From the NCBI GenBank assembly GCA_008012115.1, contig SSEB01000003.1:558001-622000 (forward strand): a stretch of 64,000 nucleotides of DNA, written 5' to 3'. The notes beneath the pieces are model-generated. The model saw only the letters and a list, made by a program, of their open reading frames with translations, was not told the origin of the DNA and made no database searches. Source of the stretch: Nevskiaceae bacterium. Lineage in GTDB: Bacteria; Pseudomonadota; Gammaproteobacteria; Nevskiales; Nevskiaceae. This document shows, in pieces, positions 35,426 through 42,174 of this stretch. A program made the position numbers and the translations under genes. Position 1 is the first letter of the stretch; the number at the start of each line of letters is the position of its first letter.

Positions 35426-35884
35426 TCAGTCCGGCAGCTTGAGCGCCTTGCGCATCCAGTCCGGCATGTTGTGCAGATAGCTCTTTTTCTCGACGCGCTC
35501 GACGATGCGCCAGCCCTGCGCCGTGCGGCGGTAGCGGTCGAGGTACCAGAGGCCGAGAAACATGGTCTCGGTGCCGCCCTCCGGTTTGGGCACGACCATC
35601 GGGTTGAAGCAGGCGACCTTGCCGGTGGCGGTGTCGCCGTCGATGGCGAAGGACAGGTTGCCGGTCAGGTGCATGAAGCCGGGGAAATGCTGCAGCGCCT
35701 GCGGCAGCCAGGCCTTGACCTTGGCGTAGTCGCCGTCGATGCCGCCCATGTCGCGGTAGTCGATATAGGCATCGGGTGCGAATATGGCGTCGAGCCGGTC
35801 GAAGGCGCGCTCGTCGATGGCGTAGGCGTAATCGACCACCAGCTGCTGCAGCGCCAGGCGGTCCGCGATCTCCTGCAGGTCCAT
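35426..35884 (-). CDS. SnoaL-like NTF2-fold protein
   Basis: Protein of 152 residues with the NTF2 pattern: LALQQLVVDYAYAIDERAFD, FAPDAYIDYRDMGGIDG, and the C-terminal strand YRRTAQGWRIVERVEKKSY. It lies 14 bases downstream of the ketosteroid isomerase gene on the same strand. A dehydratase or isomerase on a steroid side chain or ring is a reasonable guess, but no catalytic residue can be assigned with certainty. Confidence 0.82.
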   Translation of the reverse strand: MDLQEIADRLALQQLVVDYAYAIDERAFDRLDAIFAPDAYIDYRDMGGIDGDYAKVKAWLPQALQHFPGFMHLTGNLSFAIDGDTATGKVACFNPMVVPKPEGGTETMFLGLWYLDRYRRTAQGWRIVERVEKKSYLHNMPDWMRKALKLPD

Positions 35885-35898
35885 GCGCGTCTCCGGTC

Positions 35899-36285
35899 TC
35901 AGGACGGCGACAGCACCACCATGTCTTCCTTGCCCCAGTAGGCGCGCATGGAGGTGAATTTGCCGGCGTCGTTGAAGGTCATCACGTCGATGACGCGGAT
36001 GATGGCGCGGCCCTGCGGCATGTTGAGCGTGACGTCGAAGGCCATGGCGGCCGAGTTGCTGTGCGAGGCGCGGATCGGCGCCGCCAGCGACAGCTTGGCG
36101 CCGGTGCTCACGGCGTACTTGTAGAAGTCGGCGATGGCGGCCTTGCCGTGCTTCACCGGGCTGCCGACCGGGTCTTCCACCGTGGCGTCGTCGGCGTAGA
36201 GATTGGCGATGGCGGCGGCGTCGCTGCGGTTGAAGTGGTCGATGTAGGCCTGCATGGCCTGGCGCATGGTCTGTTCGCTGATCAC
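35899..36285 (-). CDS. ksi: Steroid delta-isomerase (ketosteroid isomerase)
   Basis: Enzyme of 128 residues that moves the steroid delta-5 double bond to delta-4. Catalytic residues align with Comamonas KSI: Tyr14, Asp38 (in ADDATVEDP) and Asp100 (in VIDVMTF; Asp99 in Comamonas). Surrounding segments HGKAAIADFY, PIRASH and MRAYWGKEDM also match. Starting at GTG 36285 makes the numbering coincide with the family, which supports that start over ATG 36267. It is the clearest steroid gene in the window. Confidence 0.92.
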   Translation of the reverse strand: MISEQTMRQAMQAYIDHFNRSDAAAIANLYADDATVEDPVGSPVKHGKAAIADFYKYAVSTGAKLSLAAPIRASHSNSAAMAFDVTLNMPQGRAIIRVIDVMTFNDAGKFTSMRAYWGKEDMVVLSPS

Positions 36286-36611
36286 GGGAATTCCTGTGGA
36301 TGAGGCCCGCCGCCGCGGATGCGCCGGCGTCCGGCGGACAAAAGCGTCGCCGTTTCATGGCCTTATGCGGATGATGTCGTCCGCGCCCGGAACCGTTATC
36401 CTCCATACGGACGAGGCCGCGCCGGGGTGGACTCGTTGTGATACGCCTCCGGCTTCAAGGCCGGAGCAGCGAGTGCGAGCCGGGAGACACCGGCACACCG
36501 GGCCCACGACGGCCCTTCAGCGTAGCGAGGACGGAACGAATGTTGACCCTGGCGAAATCGGACAGCGGCCGCGTGACGGCCCTGCGTGACAACGACCTTG
36601 AAGGAGATTCC

Positions 36612-37757
36612 ATGCAAGGCGCCGGCGGGAAATTCGGATACGAGAGGCTCGATCGGCTGATCGGCGCGATCTATGAAGGGCCGATGGAGTCGCCGCCGTG
36701 GTCCACCGCGCTGCAGCTGATGCGCGAGGTGCTGGAGGCCGCGCACGTCACCCTGATGCTGCGCCCGCCCTCGCCGGAATCGCAGGGCGTGATGATCAAC
36801 ACCGGCAAGGTCAACCAGCAGGCCACCGAGTCCTACGAGACCCATTTCTTCGCGCTCGATCCCTTCGTGCGCCTGCCGGAAGGCGACGTCATCACCGCCG
36901 AGGAGCTGATCGGCAAGCAGCAGTGGCTGCGCAGCGCCATGTACCAGGAGTACCTGCGCCCGCTCAACATCCGCCACCTGCTCGGCGCCGACATCTACAC
37001 CAAGGAAGGCATCGAGTGCCGCCTGCGCGTGACGCGCCCGCACGACGCGCAGCCGTTCAGCGCCGAGGACAAGGATCTGGTGCGCTTCCTGCTGCCGCAC
37101 CTCAAGCGCTCGCTGCGCCTGCACGCGCGGCTCGATTATCTGGAATGCGACCGCCAGCTGCACGCCGGCGCCGTCAACCGCATGCTGCTGGGCATGATCA
37201 GCTTCGCGCAGGACGGCTCCATCCTGGAGCTGAACCAGGAGGCGCAGCGCATCCTGGCGGAGAAGGACGGCATCTCGCGCAGCGGCAGCGGCATCGCCCT
37301 GGCCAGCAACCAGGAGAACCGCGAGCTGCAGCGCATGATCCGCCAGGCGCTCTCCGGCAGCGTCGCCGGCGAAGGACCGGGCATGGTCGAGGCGATGTCG
37401 GTGACGCGCCCCTCGGGCCGCGCCAAGCTCGGCATCGTGGTGCGCGCCATTCCCATCGGCAAGTGGTCGGAGAGCAAGCAGCGCCCGACCGCGGCCATCT
37501 TCCTGCGCGATCCGGAATCCAGCGGCACGCAGCCCTCGCACGAGGTGGTGCGCCGCCTGTTCGGCCTCACCCGCATGGAAGCCTCGCTGGCGCTGCTGCT
37601 GGCCGAGGGCCTGACGCTGGACGAGGCCGCCGAGCAGCTCAACGTCATGCGCAACACCGCGCGCACGCACTTGCGCTCGATCTTCTGCAAGACCGGCGTC
37701 ACCCGCCAGACCATGCTGGTGCGCATGCTGCTCAACAGCGTGGTGTCGCTGGGCTGA
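36612..37757 (+). CDS. LuxR-type HTH transcriptional regulator (paralogue B)
   Basis: Regulator of 381 residues paralogous to that at 6360-7547. Shared stretches include PPWxTALxLMxEx-type, HVTLxLRPPxP, FxxDPFVxLPEG and the C-terminal HTH ending GVTRQTMLVR. AAGGAG at 36601-36606 decides ATG 36612; ATG 36540 would add 24 residues. Convergent with nothing; it is divergent from the ketosteroid isomerase gene, so it is a good candidate regulator of the KSI/SnoaL unit. It ends 36 bases before element copy 5. Confidence 0.85.
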   Translation: MQGAGGKFGYERLDRLIGAIYEGPMESPPWSTALQLMREVLEAAHVTLMLRPPSPESQGVMINTGKVNQQATESYETHFFALDPFVRLPEGDVITAEELIGKQQWLRSAMYQEYLRPLNIRHLLGADIYTKEGIECRLRVTRPHDAQPFSAEDKDLVRFLLPHLKRSLRLHARLDYLECDRQLHAGAVNRMLLGMISFAQDGSILELNQEAQRILAEKDGISRSGSGIALASNQENRELQRMIRQALSGSVAGEGPGMVEAMSVTRPSGRAKLGIVVRAIPIGKWSESKQRPTAAIFLRDPESSGTQPSHEVVRRLFGLTRMEASLALLLAEGLTLDEAAEQLNVMRNTARTHLRSIFCKTGVTRQTMLVRMLLNSVVSLG

Positions 37758-37793
37758 GGCGCCGCAAAAGCTTTTGGGGGGGGCTGTGCATGG

Positions 37794-37828
37794 GCCACCC
37801 GCTGTCCAGGCGGGTGGCTTTTGTTTTG
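37794..37828 (+). terminator. Intrinsic terminator formed inside element copy 5
   Basis: GCCACCCGC (37794-37802) / GCGGGTGGC (37810-37818) with a 7-nt loop, then TTTTGTTTTG. The left outer arm of the element pairs with an extra arm copy nested inside it, making a textbook terminator for the LuxR gene. Confidence 0.85.
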
Positions 37829-37907
37829 TTATTTATTATTTATCAAATTAAAAATAAATAAATAAAATATAACGAATCTCCCAGGGAAAACCGCCACAGC
37901 GGGTGGC
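37794..37907 (-). repeat. 114-bp symmetric AT-core element, copy 5
   Basis: Read on the minus strand: perfect outer arms, CCTGGG at 23-28, GTTAT at 35-39 and AATAAC at 75-80. It differs from the others by the nested extra arm copy that makes a terminator. It closely matches copy 1 through the first 50 bases. With copy 6, in the same orientation, it brackets the DUF6351 gene. Confidence 0.92.
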
Positions 37908-38109
37908 GCTCCGGGGCGTGCACGGCGCCTCGCGGAGGGCCGGTCCCGGCCGCCGCGACACGCGCGGTTGCCGCCCGGCGCGGGTAAAAACGGCCTCGAC
38001 CTCGCCCGCCGGCCGGGGCCGTTCTACAATCGCCGGGCACAAGAGCCTTGAAGGCCGAACCATTGCCGGCGGCGACCCCGGCGTCCGCGATTTTTTCTGG
38101 AGAGAGGAC

Positions 38110-40482
38110 ATGTCTGGCAACACCTTCCACCCGCGCGGTGGCCACTGGCTTTCACTGGCGCTGGCCGGCGTGCTGCTGCTGGCGTCGTGCGCGCGCAGCT
38201 CCTCCTCCGGCGGCGCGGGAAGCGGTGCCGGCCCCGGTCCCGGTCCGGCCGCCGCCGGCGCCATCCAGGTGCTGTCCAACCGCGCCGATCTGATCAGCGG
38301 CGGCGACGCGCTGCTGCAGGTGACGCTGCCGGCCGGCGTGGCCGCGAAAGACGTGACGGTCGATCTCAACGGCCAGGACGTGACCAAGCAGTTCGCCACC
38401 GGCGCCGACGGCCGCTACATCGGCCTGGTCAGCGGGATGCCGCCGGGCAGCAACAGGGTGACGGCGCATTTCCCTGGCGGCGCCAGCAGCAGCTACACGC
38501 TGATCAACCATCCGCAGGAGGGTCCGGTGTTCTCCGGCCCGCAGCTGCAGCCCTGGACCTGCCAGCAGGGCGCGACCGACGCCGGCTGCAACCAGCCGCC
38601 GAGCTACAGCTACGTCTACAAATCCACCGATCCGACCAAGTCTGCGCTGCAGCCTTACGATCCGGCCAACCCGCCCACCGACGTGGCCAGCACCACCACC
38701 GACAACGGCACCACGGTGCCGTTCATCGTGCGCATCGAGACCGGCTACCAGGACCGCGACCAGTACAAGATCGCGGCGCTGTTCCAGCCGGGCAAACCGT
38801 GGACCGCGGTGGCGCCGCAGCCGCAGTTCAATCACAAGCTGCTGATCACCCACGGCGTCAGCTGCGGCGTGGACCACAACACCGGCAACGCGCCGAGCGT
38901 GACCTCGTTCAACCCGGCCGACGTCACCGGCGCCGGCCTGCCGGCGGTGGGCGCCGACAGCGTGCAGTACGCGCTGGGGCAGGGCTTCATCATCATGTCG
39001 ACGGCGCTGGACTACAGCGGCCACAACTGCAACCTGCCGCTGCAGGCCGAGTCGCTGATGATGGCCAAGGAGCATCTCATCGAGCAGTACGGCACGCTGC
39101 GCTACACCATCGGCACCGGCTGCTCCGGCGGCTCGCTGGCGCAGCAGTGGATCGCCAACGCCTATCCCGGCATCTACCAGGGCATCCTGCCGACCTGCTC
39201 GTTCCCCGACGCCTGGGGCACCGCGACGCAGTTCGCCGACTACCACCTGACGCTGGCCTATTTCACCAATCCCTCGAAGTGGGGCAGCGGCGTGGTGTGG
39301 TCGCCGACGCAGATGGCCGACGTGCAGGGCCACCTCACCATCGTCAATTCCGAAGTCAGCGACAACGCGCAGTTCCACGTCGCCGTGCCGACGGATGCCT
39401 GCTCGGGCGTCCCGGCGCCCCAGCCCAACGATCCCGCCACCCGCTACGATCCCGCGACCAATCCGGGCGGCGTCCGCTGCGACATCCAGGACGCCGCCAT
39501 CAACGTCTTCGGCCCGCGGCCGATGGCGATCTGGACCGACAACGAGAAGAAGATCGGCCGCGGCTACGCCGGCTTCCCGGTGGACAACGTCGGCGTGCAG
39601 TACGGCCTGGCGGTGCTGCAGGCCGGCACCATCACCGCCGCGCAGTTCCTCGATCTCAACCAGAAGATCGGCGGCCTGGACGTGGACACCAACCCGATTC
39701 CCGAGCGCACGCCGGCGGTGGAACCGGCGCTGGCCAACGCCTACCGCAGCGGCATGATCAACGAGACCAACAATCTCGACCGCACCGCCATCATCGACTG
39801 CCGGGGGCCGGACCCGGGCGCCTTCCACGACTCCTACCGCGCCTTCGCGGTGCGCGCGCGGCTGGACCGCGAGCACGGCAATCACGACAACCAGATGATC
39901 TGGGAAGGCCCGGCGCCGATCGTCGGCGACGCCGCCTGCGCCTACAACAGCCTGATTGCGATGGATCGCTGGCTGGCCGCGGTCGAGAAGGACACCAGCG
40001 GCAAGACGCTGGCGCAGAAGATCGCCGCCGACAAACCCAGCGACATCGGCGACCAGTGCTACGACGGCGTCGGCAACAAGCTCACCGACGGCCTGTGCCC
40101 CGGCACCAACTCGCCGGTGCCGGGTTCGGCAGCGCTCAGCGTCGGTGTGGTGCCGGTCTACGCCACGCCGCGCATGGTGGCCGGCGACGCCATCACCACC
40201 GACGCCAACAAGTGCCAGCTCAAGCCGCTCAACCGCAACGACAACTACGGGCCGCTGGGCGCCTCGACCTTCACCGACGCGCAGTGGGCGCAGATGCAGG
40301 CGCTGTTCCCCACCGGCGTCTGCGACTTCAGCAAGCCGGGCGTCAGCCAGCAGGGCACCGTGGCGTGGCAGACCTACCAGGATCCGGCCGGCAACGTGAT
40401 CTACGGCGGCACCGCGCTGCCGGCGCCGCCGGCGAACTCGGGCGGCGGCTGGGCCTCGCCGGCTTTCGCCACGACGCCCTGA
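38110..40482 (+). CDS. DUF6351 family lipoprotein, probable alpha/beta hydrolase
   Basis: Lipoprotein of 790 residues. A lipobox (LLASC, Cys near residue 28) is followed by a low-complexity Ser/Gly/Pro linker to about 50, then a large domain. At 336-341 the sequence GCSGGS fits a nucleophile elbow G-x-S-x-G (Ser339), with YTIGTGCSGG resembling tannase/feruloyl-esterase-like folds. Late His residues (EHGNHDN) could complete a triad. No function is established for the family. It is a single-gene unit bounded by element copies 5 and 6 and a strong terminator. Confidence 0.82.
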   Translation: MSGNTFHPRGGHWLSLALAGVLLLASCARSSSSGGAGSGAGPGPGPAAAGAIQVLSNRADLISGGDALLQVTLPAGVAAKDVTVDLNGQDVTKQFATGADGRYIGLVSGMPPGSNRVTAHFPGGASSSYTLINHPQEGPVFSGPQLQPWTCQQGATDAGCNQPPSYSYVYKSTDPTKSALQPYDPANPPTDVASTTTDNGTTVPFIVRIETGYQDRDQYKIAALFQPGKPWTAVAPQPQFNHKLLITHGVSCGVDHNTGNAPSVTSFNPADVTGAGLPAVGADSVQYALGQGFIIMSTALDYSGHNCNLPLQAESLMMAKEHLIEQYGTLRYTIGTGCSGGSLAQQWIANAYPGIYQGILPTCSFPDAWGTATQFADYHLTLAYFTNPSKWGSGVVWSPTQMADVQGHLTIVNSEVSDNAQFHVAVPTDACSGVPAPQPNDPATRYDPATNPGGVRCDIQDAAINVFGPRPMAIWTDNEKKIGRGYAGFPVDNVGVQYGLAVLQAGTITAAQFLDLNQKIGGLDVDTNPIPERTPAVEPALANAYRSGMINETNNLDRTAIIDCRGPDPGAFHDSYRAFAVRARLDREHGNHDNQMIWEGPAPIVGDAACAYNSLIAMDRWLAAVEKDTSGKTLAQKIAADKPSDIGDQCYDGVGNKLTDGLCPGTNSPVPGSAALSVGVVPVYATPRMVAGDAITTDANKCQLKPLNRNDNYGPLGASTFTDAQWAQMQALFPTGVCDFSKPGVSQQGTVAWQTYQDPAGNVIYGGTALPAPPANSGGGWASPAFATTP

Positions 40483-40525
40483 GCGCGGTCGCGGCCGGCC
40501 GGTGCCCGCCGCGGCGGTTCGACCC

Positions 40526-40556
40526 ACGAAAAAGGCCGCGATGCGGCCTTTTTCGT
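40526..40556. terminator. Bidirectional terminator between DUF6351 and rmuC genes
   Basis: Perfect 14-bp inverted repeat ACGAAAAAGGCCGC (40526-40539) / GCGGCCTTTTTCGT (40543-40556) with loop GAT. Each strand has a T-run at the stem base. It directly abuts element copy 6 (first base 40557). Confidence 0.88.
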
Positions 40557-40670
40557 GTCACCCGCTGTCGGGCGCGACGCGGTCAGGGCGGTTATTAATT
40601 ATTTATTGAACTTAAATAAGTTAGATAAAATATAACCATCCCCCCGGCGCCATCCGGCACAGCGGGTGGC
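40557..40670 (-). repeat. 114-bp symmetric AT-core element, copy 6
   Basis: Read on the minus strand: GTTAT at 35-39 and AATAAC at 75-80; one outer arm has a single change (GTCACCCGCTG on the plus strand). The spacers are unusually GC-rich, showing that spacer sequence is free while length is kept. Convergent intergenic position, ending six bases before the rmuC stop codon. Confidence 0.9.
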
Positions 40671-40675
40671 GGCGA

Positions 40676-42010
40676 TCACGTCGCTTCGCCCTCGTCGCCG
40701 CGGGCGGGGAGCTCCAGCACGGCGCCGGCCGCGTCCGCCGGCAGCGCCTCCACCTTGCGCAGCTGCCGTTCGATGGCGCGGCTGCGCACGCCGGTCTGCT
40801 CGATCTGGCCGCTGGCCTCGTCGAGCTTCTTCTTGACCTTGTCGAGCACGTCGCCGAATTTCCCGAATTCGGTTTTCACCGCGCCCAGCACCTGCCACAC
40901 CTCGCTGCTGCGCTTCTCGATGGCCAGCGTGCGGAAGCCCATCTGCAGGCTGTTGAGCAGGGCGGTCAGCGTCGTCGGGCCGGCGAGCACGACGCGGTGA
41001 TCGCGCTGCAGGCTCTCGACGATGCCGGGGCGGCGGATCACCTCGGCGTAGAGCCCTTCGGTGGGCAGGAACAGCACCGCGAAATCGGTGGTGTGCGGCG
41101 GCGCGATGTATTTCTCGCCGATGGACCTGGCCTGCAGCCGCACCGCGCGCTCCAGCTGCGCGCCGGCCAGCCTGATGGCGTCGCCGTCGGCGCGCTCCTG
41201 CGCGTCGAGCAGACGTTCGTAGTCCTCGCTGGGAAACTTGGCGTCGATCGGCAGCCACACCGGCGCCTCGTCTGCGCCGCGGCCGGGCAGGCGGATGGCG
41301 CAGTCGACCTTCTCGCCGCTGCCCGGCCTGACCGCCACCTGCCGGGAGAACTGCTCGGCGGTGAAGATCTGTTCGAGGATGCTCTCCAGCTGCACCTCGC
41401 CCCAGCTGCCGCGCGTCTTGACGTTGGTCAGCACGCGCTTGAGGTCGCCGACGCCGGCGGCCAGCGTCTGCATCTCGCCCAGACCCTTGTGCACCTGCTC
41501 CAGCCGTTCGCTGACCAGCCTGAAGCTCTCGCCCAGGCGCTGCTCCAGCGTCGCGTGCAGCTTCTCGTCGACGGTTCTGCGCATCTGCTCGAGCTTGGCG
41601 GCGTTGTCGTCCTGCAGCGCCTTGAGCTGCTGCTCCAGGGTGGCGCGCATCTCCCGCATGCGCTGGGCGTTGGACTCGGTCAGGGCGGCGAGCTGCTGCG
41701 TGAGGCCGGCGGCGAAACGCTGCAGGCTGTCCGCGCTCTCGCGCCGGCCGGCGCGGGCGTCGTCGAGAAACGCGAGAAAGCGCTCGTCGAGCAGCCGGCG
41801 GATGGCGTCGAGGCTGGCGGACAGTTCCTGCCGCTGCTGGCGGCTGAGCTCGCCCAGTTCGGTGCGCAGGCGTCCGTTCTCGCCGCGCAGCAGCGCGTCC
41901 AGGCGCTGCGCCGCGCCGTCGTCGGGCGGCCGGCGGGCGCGCCACAGCAGCAGGCATTGCAGGATCAGGACGACGGCGAGGCCGATCAGCAGCACGGGCA
42001 GGAGATTCAT
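40676..42010 (-). CDS. rmuC: RmuC-family protein
   Basis: Protein of 444 residues. An N-terminal membrane anchor (LLPVLLIGLAVVLILQCLLL) and a long coiled coil (about 40-200) are followed by the RmuC nuclease-like domain with RGSWGEVQLESILEQIF, VWLPIDAKFPSEDYERL and a GPTTLTALLNSLQMGFRT segment. RmuC limits recombination at inverted repeats in E. coli. ATG 42010 gives the anchor at the very N-terminus; the longer frame has no family similarity. The pairing of this gene with a palindromic element next door is probably chance. Confidence 0.92.
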   Translation of the reverse strand: MNLLPVLLIGLAVVLILQCLLLWRARRPPDDGAAQRLDALLRGENGRLRTELGELSRQQRQELSASLDAIRRLLDERFLAFLDDARAGRRESADSLQRFAAGLTQQLAALTESNAQRMREMRATLEQQLKALQDDNAAKLEQMRRTVDEKLHATLEQRLGESFRLVSERLEQVHKGLGEMQTLAAGVGDLKRVLTNVKTRGSWGEVQLESILEQIFTAEQFSRQVAVRPGSGEKVDCAIRLPGRGADEAPVWLPIDAKFPSEDYERLLDAQERADGDAIRLAGAQLERAVRLQARSIGEKYIAPPHTTDFAVLFLPTEGLYAEVIRRPGIVESLQRDHRVVLAGPTTLTALLNSLQMGFRTLAIEKRSSEVWQVLGAVKTEFGKFGDVLDKVKKKLDEASGQIEQTGVRSRAIERQLRKVEALPADAAGAVLELPARGDEGEAT

Positions 42011-42174
42011 GGCGGCAGTGTAGCCGAGCCCCGGGCTCACCCGGCGAGCCACGCGAGCGCGGACCAGCGGTTCGGCGGGCCGTGGCTGCCGTTGAGCCCT
42101 TGCCGCCGCCCGTGGCGGGCCGGGGCCGTGACAATGGCCGCTGCGACAACACACAGGGATTTCACGGAACGCGG

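Noticed and set aside
38152-40527. 791-codon minus-strand frame opposite the DUF6351 gene
   Set aside because: Shadow of a GC-rich gene; low-complexity Arg/Val/Gly/His composition and no motif.
40557-42010. Functional link between RmuC and the neighbouring palindromic element
   Set aside because: RmuC acts on inversion at repeats in E. coli, but adjacency at one of seven copies is weak evidence.
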